From: JBCCGG01 sp039029395
Lineage (GTDB): Bacteria; Pseudomonadota; Alphaproteobacteria; Kiloniellales; JAKSDN01
Direction of reading: 5' to 3'
Assembly (NCBI GenBank): GCA_039029395.1
Contig: JBCCGG010000017.1
Coordinates: 1 to 64,000 of the forward strand
DNA: 64,000 bases
The position numbers and the translations under genes are program-made. Below, piece by piece: positions 39,831 to 48,658 of this stretch. The notes beneath the pieces are model-generated. The model saw only the letters and a program-made list of their open reading frames with translations, did no database searches and had not been told where the DNA came from. Within the stretch, counting starts at the first letter, position 1, and every line of letters begins with the position of its first letter.

Positions 39831-40327
39831 TCTTCCGAAAGATCCGCCAAGTCCCGCAGGCGCCGCCGTACGTGCCAGCGCAGGTCGGAGTCCTCCAAGC
39901 TGTCGGCGCCAAATCCGCCGGCCCAGCGTTTCACCTGGGGCAACAGCCGGGTCTTGCTGCGCAGTTGCCAGGCGCGCAGGTTCCAGGTCTGCCGCTCGAC
40001 CGGCTCTGGCACGCTGGCCCGATAGATCCAAGCCATTGAGCGCCGGCCGTCGGCGCCGATCACCAGGGATTGGGCTGGCGCGTAGTCCTCGCCCTCGAAG
40101 TGGCCGATGCGCAGCAGGCCGATGCGATCGACCCCGGTCGCCAGGGCGCCCTTGACCCGACCGCCGCTGCGCCGCAGCAGCACCGGATAGTCGCCGTGAC
40201 TCGACCGAAAGCAGCGGTAGCCGGGCAGCAGTGCCGGGCGCAGCACAAGGCGCTGCTCTGCGGCCGCGCCCAGGATCGCCCGGCGCAGGTCCGCGTCAAG
40301 CAAGGTGCCGTAGAAGAAGAGCTGCAT
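39827..40327 (-). CDS. Gamma-glutamylcyclotransferase-like (AIG2) protein
   Basis: A 166-residue cytoplasmic protein with the GGCT fold. MQLFFYGTLLDADLRRAIL is the YGTL substrate-loop signature and GHFEGEDYAPAQSLVIG corresponds to the strand with the catalytic-type acid. A ~55-residue C-terminal extension is rich in Arg. Members of this family act on gamma-glutamyl amines or have unknown roles, so no substrate is claimed. It starts 20 bases after pgm, probably as the last gene of that operon. Confidence 0.75.
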   Translation of the reverse strand: MQLFFYGTLLDADLRRAILGAAAEQRLVLRPALLPGYRCFRSSHGDYPVLLRRSGGRVKGALATGVDRIGLLRIGHFEGEDYAPAQSLVIGADGRRSMAWIYRASVPEPVERQTWNLRAWQLRSKTRLLPQVKRWAGGFGADSLEDSDLRWHVRRRLRDLADLSED

Positions 40328-40347
40328 GGTGGCGCGAAAGGCTGACC

Positions 40348-41733
40348 CTAGAAACCATCCGGTGGCGCCAGGCCGCTGGCGGCGAGCTGGCTGGCCAGTG
40401 TCGCCTTGAGGGCGGCCAGGCCCGCGTCGTCCCGGGCCTCGCAGCGGGCGACCAGGACGTCCTGGGTGTTCGAGGCGCGTAAAAGCCACCAGCCCTCGGC
40501 GGTCTTGACCCGCACGCCGTCGATATCAACCAGATCGGCGCCCTCGGCTTTCAGCCGGTCGCGCACCTCGTCGATCACCGCCCACTTGCGGGTCTCGTCG
40601 CAGGCAAAGCGCAGCTCAGGCGTGTTGACCACCGGTGGCAAGGCGGCACGGAAGGCGGCCAAGCTCTGTCCGCTTTCGCCGATCGCGCCGAGCAAGCGCA
40701 CCGCCGCGTAGAGCGCGTCGTCGTAGCCGTAGTAGCGGTCAGCGAAGAACAGATGGGCGCTCATCTCGCCGGCGAAGGGTGCCCCTTCCTCGGCCATCTT
40801 GGTCTTGATCAAGGAATGGCCGGTGTTCCACATGATCGGCTGGCCGCCGGCCGCGGCGATCTGGTCGTAGAGCACCTGGCTCGCCTTGACATCGGCGATG
40901 ATGGTGGCGCCCGGGTGAGCCGCCAGCACATCGCGCGCCAGGTAGAGCATAAGCTGGTCGCCCCAGAGAACCCCGCCGTTCTGGTCGACCGCGCCGATCC
41001 GATCGCCGTCTCCATCGAAGGCGATGCCCAGGTCGCAGCCTTCGCGGCGCACCAGATCCTGCAGCTGGACCAAGTTCTCCGGCACGGTCGGATCCGGATG
41101 ATGGGCCGGAAATGTGCCGTCGATCGCCTCATTGAGCAAAAAGTGGGTGCCCGGCAGACGGCTGGTCAGCGCCGCCATGGCCTCGCCCGCCGCGCCGTTG
41201 CCGGCATCCCAAGCGACTTTCAGGGGCGGCACGCGCTCGGACTCCTCCAGCAGGCGCGCCACGTAGCTCTCGAAGATGGGATGCTCCTCGACCCGGCCGG
41301 TTCCGGATTCCGTGTCGCCCTCGGCGGCCATACGGCCGAGCGCTTGGATCTCGGAGCCGAAAAACGATTTCTTGGCCAAGGTCATCTTGAACCCGTTGTG
41401 GCTCGGCGGGTTGTGGGACCCGGTCACCATGATCCCGCCCTCGACCGGCAGGGTGTAGGCGGCATAATAGAGCATGGGGGTCGGCCCGCGACCGATCCGC
41501 CAAGCCTCGCAGCCGGCCGCGACGAGGCCTTCGACCAAGGCGGCCTCGAGCTCCGGCGATGACAGACGGCCGTCGTACCCAACCGCGACCCGGGCCGCGC
41601 CGCGCCGCCGCACGACGGTGCCGAAAGCACGGCCGAGCGCCCGGGCATCGTCGGGCCCGAGGGTCTCGCCGACCACGCCGCGCACGTCGTACTCGCGCAA
41701 GATGGTCGGGTCGAAGCGGTGGGTCGCGTTCAT
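40348..41733 (-). CDS. Phosphomannomutase/phosphoglucomutase
   Basis: A 461-residue alpha-D-phosphohexomutase interconverting hexose 6-phosphates and 1-phosphates for sugar-nucleotide synthesis. Domain I has the phosphoserine loop MVTGSHNPPSHNGFK, domain II the metal loop IAFDGDGDRIGAVD, and domain IV the phosphate-binding LLRASNTQDVLVARCEA. It resembles AlgC/PMM-PGM dual enzymes. Its ATG overlaps the ugd stop by four bases, so it is coupled to UDP-glucuronate synthesis; with galU it gives Glc-6-P to UDP-GlcA. Confidence 0.93.
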   Translation of the reverse strand: MNATHRFDPTILREYDVRGVVGETLGPDDARALGRAFGTVVRRRGAARVAVGYDGRLSSPELEAALVEGLVAAGCEAWRIGRGPTPMLYYAAYTLPVEGGIMVTGSHNPPSHNGFKMTLAKKSFFGSEIQALGRMAAEGDTESGTGRVEEHPIFESYVARLLEESERVPPLKVAWDAGNGAAGEAMAALTSRLPGTHFLLNEAIDGTFPAHHPDPTVPENLVQLQDLVRREGCDLGIAFDGDGDRIGAVDQNGGVLWGDQLMLYLARDVLAAHPGATIIADVKASQVLYDQIAAAGGQPIMWNTGHSLIKTKMAEEGAPFAGEMSAHLFFADRYYGYDDALYAAVRLLGAIGESGQSLAAFRAALPPVVNTPELRFACDETRKWAVIDEVRDRLKAEGADLVDIDGVRVKTAEGWWLLRASNTQDVLVARCEARDDAGLAALKATLASQLAASGLAPPDGF

Positions 41734-43064
41734 GTTACCGGCTCCTGTTCAGGTGCCGGCACGGGGCGGCCGATGCCGCTGTAGCGGAAACCGGCAGCGA
41801 CAGCGTCGCGCGGGCTGCAGACGTTGCGCAGGTCGACCAATACCGGCTCGGCCATCAACTCCTTTGCACGCTCAAGATCCAGCGCCCGAAACTCGTTCCA
41901 CTCGGTGACGATCACCAGGGCATGGGCGCCGGTCATGGCCTGATAGGCATCCTCGCACCAGGCCACATCCGAAAGCTCCCGCTTGGCCTGCTCGATCCCC
42001 TCGGGATCATAGGCGCGTACCTGCGCGCCGGCGGCCTGCAAAGCGGGCACGATTTTAAGGCTCGGGGCCTCGCGCATATCGTCGGTGTTGGGCTTGAAGG
42101 TCAGGCCAAGGATCGCGATCTCCTTACCTGCGACCGAGCCGCCGCAGGCCGCGATGACACGCTCGGCCATGCGCTCCTTGCGCTGGTCGTTGATCTCGAT
42201 AACCGTGTCGATGATACGCAAGGGCGAGCCGAAATCGCGCGCGCTATGGGCGATTGCCCGCGTGTCCTTGGGAAAGCAGGAACCGCCGTAACCGGGCCCC
42301 GGGTGCAGGAATTTGCGGCCGATCCGGCCATCCAGCCCGATCCCCTTGGCAACGTCGTGCACGTCGCCGCCGAGCTTCTCGCAGAGATCGGCGAATTCGT
42401 TGATGAAGGTGATCTTGGTCGCCAGAAAGGCGTTGGCGGCGTACTTGGTAAGCTCCGCGGTCTCCCGGTTGGTGAAGATAATTGGGCGCTCGATCAGATA
42501 GAGCGGTCGATAGAGGCGGCGCATGACGTCGCGAGCGCGCTCGCCGTCCGTGCCGATGATCACCCGGTCGGGCCGCATGAAGTCGTTGATCGCCGAGCCT
42601 TCGCGCAGAAACTCCGGGTTGGAGACCACGTCGAAGTCCCCGTCCGGCCGAACCTCCGAAAGGATCTGGGCGACCTCGCGGCCGGTGCCGACCGGCACGG
42701 TCGACTTGGTCACGACCACGGTGTAGCCCTTGAGCGCGGCACCGACCTCGCGCGCCGCGGCCCGCACGTAGCTGAGGTCCGCCTGGCCGTCCTGGTCGTC
42801 GGTTGGCGTGCCGACGGCGATGAACACCAGCTCGGCGTCCTCGACCGCGCTGGCCAGGTCGTTGGTGAAGCTGAGCCGCCCGGCCGATCGGTTGTTTGCC
42901 ACCAGATTGTCCAGGCCGGGCTCGAAGATCGGGATCTCGCCTGCCTCCAGGCGCGCGGTCTTCTCGCGGTCGTTGTCGACGCAGATCACGCTGTTGCCGA
43001 ACTCGGCGAAGCAGGCACCCGAGACGAGCCCCACATAGCCGGTGCCGATCATGGCGATACGCAT
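41730..43064 (-). CDS. ugd: UDP-glucose 6-dehydrogenase
   Basis: A 444-residue NAD-dependent enzyme oxidising UDP-glucose to UDP-glucuronate. N-terminal Rossmann motif: MRIAMIGTGYVGLVSG. The active-site Cys is in GYGGSCFPKDTRAI and the Lys in ANAFLATKITFINEFADLCE. GLTFKPNTDDMREAPSL is the C-terminal domain signature. It lies 16 bases after galU. The product is a precursor for acidic exopolysaccharide or lipid A sugars. Confidence 0.97.
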   Translation of the reverse strand: MRIAMIGTGYVGLVSGACFAEFGNSVICVDNDREKTARLEAGEIPIFEPGLDNLVANNRSAGRLSFTNDLASAVEDAELVFIAVGTPTDDQDGQADLSYVRAAAREVGAALKGYTVVVTKSTVPVGTGREVAQILSEVRPDGDFDVVSNPEFLREGSAINDFMRPDRVIIGTDGERARDVMRRLYRPLYLIERPIIFTNRETAELTKYAANAFLATKITFINEFADLCEKLGGDVHDVAKGIGLDGRIGRKFLHPGPGYGGSCFPKDTRAIAHSARDFGSPLRIIDTVIEINDQRKERMAERVIAACGGSVAGKEIAILGLTFKPNTDDMREAPSLKIVPALQAAGAQVRAYDPEGIEQAKRELSDVAWCEDAYQAMTGAHALVIVTEWNEFRALDLERAKELMAEPVLVDLRNVCSPRDAVAAGFRYSGIGRPVPAPEQEPVT

Positions 43065-43080
43065 GGAAAATTGTCCTTAA

Positions 43081-43986
43081 CTAAGCGTCCGTGTCACTTG
43101 ATTGAACGTATTGCCGCAGAAGTCTTGCTGTTTCCTTTCCCAGGTCCTCGCGCGCCAAGGCAAAGGCCAAGGTCGCCTCCAGAAAACCGGCCTTGCTGCC
43201 GCAATCGAAGCGCCGGCCCTCGAAGCGCAGGCCGTGAAAGGGCGTGGTGGCGATCGTACGGTTCATGGCGTCGGTCAGCTGGATCTCGCCGCCGGCGCCC
43301 CGCTCGTGACGTTCGAGCGCGGTGAAGACCTCAGGCTGCAGCACATAGCGGCCGATGATTGAGAGCGTCGAAGGCGCCACCTCGGGCACCGGCTTCTCGA
43401 CCAGGCCCTGAGCGCGCGCCAGCCGACCGTCGTCCTCGAGCACGTCGAGCACGCCGTAGCTGGCGGTCTGGGCGCGCGGAACGTCCATCACCGCGACGAT
43501 GTTGCCGCCGACCTCCTGGTAGGTCTCGAGCATCTGGCCGAGACAAGGGCGTTCGGACATCACCAGGTCATCGGCTAGAAGCACGGCGAAGGGCTCGTCG
43601 CCGACCAGGCGCTTGGCGCACCACACCGCGTGGCCCAGGCCGAGCGGCTCTTGCTGGCGGGTGTAGGCGATCCGGCCGGGCGCCGGCATGGTCTTCTGCA
43701 GGGCCGCCAGCTCCTCGGTCTTGCCGCGCGCATCCAAGCTGTGCTGGAGCTCCCAGCTGTGGTCGAAATGGTCCTCGATCGCGGATTTGCCCCGGCCGGT
43801 GACGAAGATGAACTCCTCGATTCCGGCATCGCGCGCCTCCTCGACCGCGTACTGGATCAAGGGTTTGTCGACGACCGGCAGCATCTCCTTGGGCAGGGAC
43901 TTGGTCGCAGGCAGGAAACGGGTTCCCATGCCGCCGACGGGGAAGACCGCCTTGCGGACTGGACGGGGCGCGCCGGACTGAGTCAT
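43081..43986 (-). CDS. galU: UTP-glucose-1-phosphate uridylyltransferase
   Basis: A 301-residue nucleotidyltransferase making UDP-glucose. The nucleotide loop is VFPVGGMGTRFLPATKSLPK and the sugar-phosphate site is in FDCGSKAGFLEATL. FAVLLADDLVMSERP carries the metal Asp. First gene of the galU-ugd-pgm group, which runs leftward with very short gaps. The region upstream (43987-44096) is shared with the end of the J-protein gene. Confidence 0.96.
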   Translation of the reverse strand: MTQSGAPRPVRKAVFPVGGMGTRFLPATKSLPKEMLPVVDKPLIQYAVEEARDAGIEEFIFVTGRGKSAIEDHFDHSWELQHSLDARGKTEELAALQKTMPAPGRIAYTRQQEPLGLGHAVWCAKRLVGDEPFAVLLADDLVMSERPCLGQMLETYQEVGGNIVAVMDVPRAQTASYGVLDVLEDDGRLARAQGLVEKPVPEVAPSTLSIIGRYVLQPEVFTALERHERGAGGEIQLTDAMNRTIATTPFHGLRFEGRRFDCGSKAGFLEATLAFALAREDLGKETARLLRQYVQSSDTDA

Positions 43987-44069
43987 GTGTGGTTTGGCTT
44001 GTTCGGTAAGTTGGCGGGAATGCTGGCGACTCGCCTAGGCATCGCCCGGCGAGACGCGGTGTAATGCCA

Positions 44070-44099
44070 TAGGGGCGTGCCCGAGACAAGGCGCCCCTA
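44070..44099 (-). terminator. Weak terminator-like hairpin at the J-protein stop
   Basis: TAGGGGCG pairs with CGCCCCTA (8 bp) around a 14-base loop. The right arm includes the stop codon of the membrane J protein. No T-run follows, so activity as an intrinsic terminator is doubtful. Confidence 0.3.
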
Positions 44100-44804
44100 C
44101 TCGCCCAACAGCAGCGCCTTTGCCTCGTTGATCTTGGTCGCCAGATAGTTGGAACCGCCGAGGTCCGGATGGACCCGCTGCATCAGGCGCCGGTGGGCCT
44201 CGCGGACCTCTTCCGGCTTGGCGCCGGCCTCGAGGCCCAGGATGCGATAGGCCTCTTCCCGGCTCATCGGCCCGCCGCCGCCCGGGTTGGCGCCCGCCGT
44301 GTCGGCCCCGGCGCCCTCGCGCCAGTCGGGCCCGATAGTGCGATCCATGTAGGCCTCAAGCACGGCGGCCGATTGGGCGTCCTGCGTCGCGCAATCCCGC
44401 CATAGCTCGATCAGCTCCTCGGCCCGCAGGTCGCTCAGGCGGCGGCCCTGGAACCGGCCTTGCAGCACCTCGCCGTCCATCGCCCCGCTGTCGTGGTGCA
44501 GGGTCATGCGCAAGAATCGGGTGTTGACCTCGGAGGCCTGGCCCGGCGACGGCCCGCGCGCCGACTTCATGCGCCCGCGTATGGCCCGGGCATTCAGCAG
44601 CAGCGGAACCAGCAGGAACAGCAGCAGGGAGAACCAGACCTGCTTGCCGGCAAACACCATGAAGAGGGTGAAGGCCGCCAGGAAGACGATCGCGACCCAG
44701 CGCAGCACCTGCATGACTTGATGGGGGCTCGCCGAGATGAACCAGCGAACCAGCAGCACGCCGGCGATCAACAAGACCAGGGCGAGGATCAGGTAGGGAA
44801 ACAT
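44097..44804 (-). CDS. Membrane-anchored J-domain protein
   Basis: A 235-residue protein. Three hydrophobic helices occupy residues 1-72 (MFPYLILALVLLIAGVLLV first), followed by a helical cytoplasmic part and a C-terminal J domain (REEAYRILGLEAGAKPEEV ... LMQRVHPDLGGSNYLATK) with the HPD motif. This reversed DjlA/Tim14-like layout suggests recruitment of DnaK to the inner membrane. It is the second orphan J-protein gene in the window. Confidence 0.85.
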   Translation of the reverse strand: MFPYLILALVLLIAGVLLVRWFISASPHQVMQVLRWVAIVFLAAFTLFMVFAGKQVWFSLLLFLLVPLLLNARAIRGRMKSARGPSPGQASEVNTRFLRMTLHHDSGAMDGEVLQGRFQGRRLSDLRAEELIELWRDCATQDAQSAAVLEAYMDRTIGPDWREGAGADTAGANPGGGGPMSREEAYRILGLEAGAKPEEVREAHRRLMQRVHPDLGGSNYLATKINEAKALLLGE

Positions 44805-44856
44805 CGCGCCGTCCGGGGCCTAGGGTTCATGCGTGGCTGCACGTTGGGAAGGGTCG

Positions 44857-45564
44857 TCACTTCAGCTGATGGGTCAGTTGCAGGACCATGCCGCCCCGGC
44901 GGTTGGAAAGGTCGGCAAGGGCCTTGCGGCCACCCGCCGCGTAGACCGCGACCGCCGAGAGCAGCTCTTTCAGCTGATCGGCCGAGTTGGCGTCGAAGCG
45001 GCAGAAGGCGCCGCCGGACAGGCGGGCGATCTGTTGGAAGGCCCGGGCCGCAATCTGGTCGAAGCCTTCATGGAACATGAAGCAAGGCACGCCCAGAAGG
45101 CCCAGCTGGCCGGCCAGGTGGCCCAGATGGTCGACGTCCTCCTCCAGACAGTCGCCGACGAAAACCAAGGCGTTGACCTTCTTTTCCTTGGTTTCCCGGA
45201 TCGCGTGGCTGAGCACCCGGGCGATCTGGGTGTTGCCGGCCAGGCAGTATACCCGGGTCATACGCGCCAGCATCTGCTTGGCATCGGTCACCCAAGGCGC
45301 CGCCTTGAACTCCCGGAAGCCCCGGTAGTAGGCAAGCTGCACCTCGAGCCCGCCCAGGGCCGTGGTGGCGACGAACATCTCGGCCTGAATATGGCTCGCC
45401 TGGTCCCAGCGGGCCTCCCGGCTGCCGGTCGCGTCCATGGCGAAGATCAGCCGGCCGCGCTCGCCCGCGTCCGGGGTGACCGGCGTCAGCGCCACCTTTT
45501 GCAGGAAGGCATCGACCTCGGCGCGCGACGAGGGCGCGCTCGGCAGCTTGCGGTCATCGGCCAT
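44857..45564 (-). CDS. vWA-like domain protein, soluble
   Basis: A 235-residue protein with a von Willebrand A-like fold. LIFAMDATGSREARWDQA is the MIDAS-like strand, with DATGS in place of the usual DxSxS. VNALVFVGDCLEEDVDHL provides the later MIDAS Asp, and ARLSGGAFCRFDANSADQLKE resembles a vWA C-terminus. There is no signal peptide, so it is cytoplasmic. ATG 45564 is chosen; GGAGG lies 12 bases upstream. Role unknown; it is 52 bases upstream of the membrane J protein on the same strand. Confidence 0.7.
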   Translation of the reverse strand: MADDRKLPSAPSSRAEVDAFLQKVALTPVTPDAGERGRLIFAMDATGSREARWDQASHIQAEMFVATTALGGLEVQLAYYRGFREFKAAPWVTDAKQMLARMTRVYCLAGNTQIARVLSHAIRETKEKKVNALVFVGDCLEEDVDHLGHLAGQLGLLGVPCFMFHEGFDQIAARAFQQIARLSGGAFCRFDANSADQLKELLSAVAVYAAGGRKALADLSNRRGGMVLQLTHQLK

Positions 45565-45653
45565 GGGCCAGGGCAACCTCCTTCTAGTGCACTTAGTATA
45601 GCCGAACAGAGCCCGGAAAGGGCCAGCCTTTCACTCCATTGTCATGTAAGGCC

Positions 45654-47723
45654 TTAGGCCGCCTTGATCCAGATCGCGGTGTCGTGGAACACGCTGCCGC
45701 CGCGCGGCGCGCCGGCATCGGCCGAGACCAGAGTGTTGATGCCGAGACCGCCCTCGAAGGCGCCGTTGGGCCAGATGCTCTCGACCACCACCACGTCCTC
45801 CTGCACCCCGTCAAAGGCCTTGGCCTCGATCACGATGCTGCCCAGGCGGTTGCCGAGCCGCACCTTCTCGCCTTCGGCCCGGCCCAGGCGCGCCAGGGCC
45901 GCGGGATGGATCAGCACGGTCGGGCGCTGCTCGCGCTTGAGGCTGCCCGGGGTCTCGGTGAAGGAGGTGTTGAGGAAAGTGCGGGCCGGCGCCGCGACCA
46001 AGCGGAAAGGGTGCCCGGCGTCGGCGCCGTCCCACGAGGTCCAGTGGTCGGCCAGCACGGGCATGCCGGCATGGTCGCGCCCGACCGCGGCCCAATCGGC
46101 ATGGAAGTGAAAGCGACCGTCAGGCTGTGGAAAGCCCTCGAGAAAGTGCATCTTTTCGAAGGGCTCGGCGCAGTCCAGCCAGCGGTCCCGCCAGACCTGC
46201 TCAGCCGGCGGATGGCCAGAGGCCGCGAAGGTGCCTTCGATGACTTGCCAGGCGGTCATCTGGAAGCCCGGGTGCTCGGCGCCCAAGCGCCCAGCCAGCT
46301 GACACAGCACGTCGTGGTTCGAGCGGCATTCTGGCAACGGATCGATCACAGCCTTGGCGATCTGCAGGAAGGTATGGCCGCTGGCGGTGTAGTAGTCGTC
46401 GTGCTCCAGGAAGGTGGTGGCCGGCAGCACGATGTCTGCGAGCGCCGCGGTCTCGGTCATGAACTGCTCGTGCACGCAGGTGAAGAGGTCGTCGCGCATC
46501 AGCCCTTCGACGCACTTGGCGCTTTCCGGGCAGACCACGGCCGGGTTGGTGTTCTGGATCAAGAGCCCGGTGACCGGCGGCCCCTCGCCCAGGTCCCGCT
46601 TGTCTCCGGTCAGCACCGGGCCGAAGCGCGACTGGTCGAGAACGCGCACCGAGCTGTCGCGCCGTTCAAGGCCTTCGATCAAGGTTTTGTCCAGGTGGTA
46701 GATCGCGCCGTTGCCCCAAAGGGCGCCGCCGCCGGGCACCTGCCAGGCGCCGGTCACCGACGGCAGGCAGGAGACCGCGTGCAGGTTCGACGCCCCGTTG
46801 CGCGCCCTTGCGAAGCCGTAGCCGACCCGGATGTAGCTCGCCTTGGTGGCCCCGTAGAGCGCCGCGAAGGCCTCGATCTCGTCGACCGGCACTCCGGTGA
46901 TGGCCTCAGCCCATTCCGGCGTGCGGCTGACGAAATGGGCTTCGGCGGCTTCGTCCCAGTCGGTCAGGCGGGCCATGTAGTCCCGGTCGGCGTGGCCGTC
47001 GCGCAGCAGTATGTGGATCACCGCGGCGGCCAACGCGCCGTCCGTGCCAGGCTTGACCATGAGGTGAAGGTCGGCCTGGGCCGCGGTGCCGGTGCGGTAG
47101 GGGTCCACCACGACCAGCTTGGCGCCACGCGCCTTCCTGGCCTTGGCGATGTGGGTCATCACGTTGACCTGGGTCGAGACCGGATTTCCGCCCCACACCA
47201 CGATCAGGTCGGACTGGGCGATCTCCCTAGCGTCGACCCCGGCTTTAAGGCCGACCCCGGCGAACCAGCCGGACTCCGGCAAGGTGGTACAGATCGTCGA
47301 GATCTGCCGGGAGTAGCCCTTCACGTGGCGCAGGCGCTCTATGCCGTCGCGCTGCACATGCCCCATGGTGCCGGCGAAAAAGTAGGGCCAGACGGTCTCC
47401 GCGCCGTGGCGCTGCTCGGCCTTAAGGAAAGCTTCGGCGACCTCGTCGAGCGCCTGGTCCCAGGTGATCTCCTGGAACTCGTTGGAACCCTTCTCGCCGA
47501 CCCGTCTGAGCGGCCTGGTCAGGCGCTCCGGATGGTGCACCCGCTCGGCATAGCGCGCCACTTTGGCGCAGATCACGCCGGCGGTATAGGGATTGTCGGC
47601 CGCGCCGATCACCTTGCCGATGCGGTCCGGCGCCAGGCGCTCGACTTCGAGCGCGCAGGTGCTCGGGCAATCGTGCGGGCACACGGTGGCGACACGGGGA
47701 TCGGTGCGCACGTCGAGCGGCAT
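45654..47723 (-). CDS. Molybdopterin-dependent oxidoreductase
   Basis: A 689-residue member of the DMSO-reductase/formate-dehydrogenase superfamily with bis-MGD cofactor. The N-terminal [4Fe-4S] motif is CPHDCPSTC with a fourth Cys in GVICAK. The cofactor-binding segments include LIVVWGGNPVSTQVNVM, VVVDPYRTGTAAQADLHLMV and ADIVLPATTFLEHDDYYTA. No Tat signal is present, so it is probably cytoplasmic. No partner subunits are adjacent, which fits the single-subunit BisC/anaerobic dehydrogenase-like branch. Substrate unknown. Confidence 0.88.
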   Translation of the reverse strand: MPLDVRTDPRVATVCPHDCPSTCALEVERLAPDRIGKVIGAADNPYTAGVICAKVARYAERVHHPERLTRPLRRVGEKGSNEFQEITWDQALDEVAEAFLKAEQRHGAETVWPYFFAGTMGHVQRDGIERLRHVKGYSRQISTICTTLPESGWFAGVGLKAGVDAREIAQSDLIVVWGGNPVSTQVNVMTHIAKARKARGAKLVVVDPYRTGTAAQADLHLMVKPGTDGALAAAVIHILLRDGHADRDYMARLTDWDEAAEAHFVSRTPEWAEAITGVPVDEIEAFAALYGATKASYIRVGYGFARARNGASNLHAVSCLPSVTGAWQVPGGGALWGNGAIYHLDKTLIEGLERRDSSVRVLDQSRFGPVLTGDKRDLGEGPPVTGLLIQNTNPAVVCPESAKCVEGLMRDDLFTCVHEQFMTETAALADIVLPATTFLEHDDYYTASGHTFLQIAKAVIDPLPECRSNHDVLCQLAGRLGAEHPGFQMTAWQVIEGTFAASGHPPAEQVWRDRWLDCAEPFEKMHFLEGFPQPDGRFHFHADWAAVGRDHAGMPVLADHWTSWDGADAGHPFRLVAAPARTFLNTSFTETPGSLKREQRPTVLIHPAALARLGRAEGEKVRLGNRLGSIVIEAKAFDGVQEDVVVVESIWPNGAFEGGLGINTLVSADAGAPRGGSVFHDTAIWIKAA

Positions 47724-47877
47724 GGTGTCCTTCGCCTAGAGTCCTTCGCGGCGCGGAGTATCGCACCGGGCGGGCACCCGATCCAGCCCACCGTCGAGAG
47801 GTTGGCGGCGGGCGGCCGAGCGCAGGCCTATGAAATATGTCACATGCTTTAGTATTTGATCCTGCTAGAATCTCGGC

Positions 47878-47951
47878 TCTTGTTCCGACTTCCCTGTGAG
47901 CAAGACATCAACTTAAGGCGGCCTCCTTTGCAGGGCCGCCTTTTTTCTTTT
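47878..47951 (+). ncRNA. Candidate small RNA with anti-Shine-Dalgarno loop
   Basis: A strong intrinsic terminator (47915-47951) lies on the plus strand with no plus-strand gene before it in this 302-base gap. An extended -10 element, TGCTAGAAT (47863-47871), would place the start near 47878 and give a ~74-base transcript. The terminator loop presents CCTCCTTT, complementary to the AAAGGAGG ribosome-binding core. Loops of this kind occur in alphaproteobacterial CcsR/cuckoo-type sRNAs. No -35 box is recognisable. The remainder of 47724-48025 holds no gene. Confidence 0.5.
47915..47951 (+). terminator. Strong intrinsic terminator, plus strand
   Basis: A 9-bp stem (AAGGCGGCC with GGCCGCCTT) around a 10-base loop, followed by TTTTTTCTTTT. 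This is the clearest intrinsic terminator in the window and belongs to no annotated protein gene. Confidence 0.9.
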
Positions 47952-48025
47952 GCAGTCTCTCCTGTCGTCGGCGAACGCCGCCGCCTATAGTTGGCGCAAA
48001 TGGTCTGTCCCAGGACGAATCCGTC

Positions 48026-48658
48026 ATGACACCCTCTGCCAAGCGCCTGATCTACGCATCCGGCATGGCCTTGCTTCTGGTCGGCTGCGAGACGCCGGTC
48101 ACCTACGAGCCGGCTGCCGGCGCTTCGGCGCAGGGCGAGATCCAAGCGCCGAGCTTCGCGGTCGGCGACGAGTTTTGGTACAGCACCAATCGGAGCGTGT
48201 ACGTCGAGGTGTTCGAGGGCGAGGAGGACGGGCGCCTGCTGTTCCGGCGCGGCGGCGGTTCCGAGACCCTCGTCTTCTCCGACCAGATGGCGCTCGTGCA
48301 GCTGCGCGACCAAGCGGGGGTGCGCGAGACTTACGACCCGGACGACGGCAGGCTCGCGTTTCCCCTGACGCTCGGCAAAACCTGGGAGCGGACCTATCAA
48401 GTGTTCGATACCGGCGGCGGGCCTCAGGTTCAACGGACCCGCGCCTGCCAGGTCGCCGAGCGGGGCTTCGCAACGGTCCCGGCCGGGCGCTTCGAAGTCT
48501 TTCGCATCGATTGCGCCCTAAGCGAGCTCAAGGTCGTCGAGGTGCAGCGCGAGCAGGTCTTCTACGCCCCCGAGATCGGCCGCATTATCCTGCGCCTGAG
48601 CGAGCGCCGGGGCTACCGGGAGCGCCTGCTCGAATTCAACCCCGCCGCGCCGAACTAA
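48026..48658 (+). CDS. Lipoprotein of unknown function
   Basis: A 210-residue protein with lipoprotein signal MTPSAKRLIYASGMALLLVG followed by Cys. The mature part is beta-rich and acidic (VGDEFWYSTNRSVYVEVFEG, LGKTWERTYQVFDTGGG) and contains a Cys pair (TRACQVAERG, RIDCALSE). The fold suggests an outer-membrane or periplasmic beta-sandwich. AGGACG lies upstream of the ATG. No family assigned. Confidence 0.65.
   Translation: MTPSAKRLIYASGMALLLVGCETPVTYEPAAGASAQGEIQAPSFAVGDEFWYSTNRSVYVEVFEGEEDGRLLFRRGGGSETLVFSDQMALVQLRDQAGVRETYDPDDGRLAFPLTLGKTWERTYQVFDTGGGPQVQRTRACQVAERGFATVPAGRFEVFRIDCALSELKVVEVQREQVFYAPEIGRIILRLSERRGYRERLLEFNPAAPN

Noticed and set aside
45639..47852. 737-codon open frame on the plus strand opposite the molybdopterin oxidoreductase
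   Set aside because: A shadow of high third-position GC; no recognisable domain, while the minus strand has all cofactor motifs.
47878..47951. Candidate sRNA as SRP RNA or 6S RNA
   Set aside because: No SRP apical motif such as GGAAGCAG and too short for 6S RNA.
47849..48433. 194-codon minus-strand frame over the lipoprotein start
   Set aside because: It lies antisense to the lipoprotein signal peptide and to the candidate sRNA terminator; no domain recognised.
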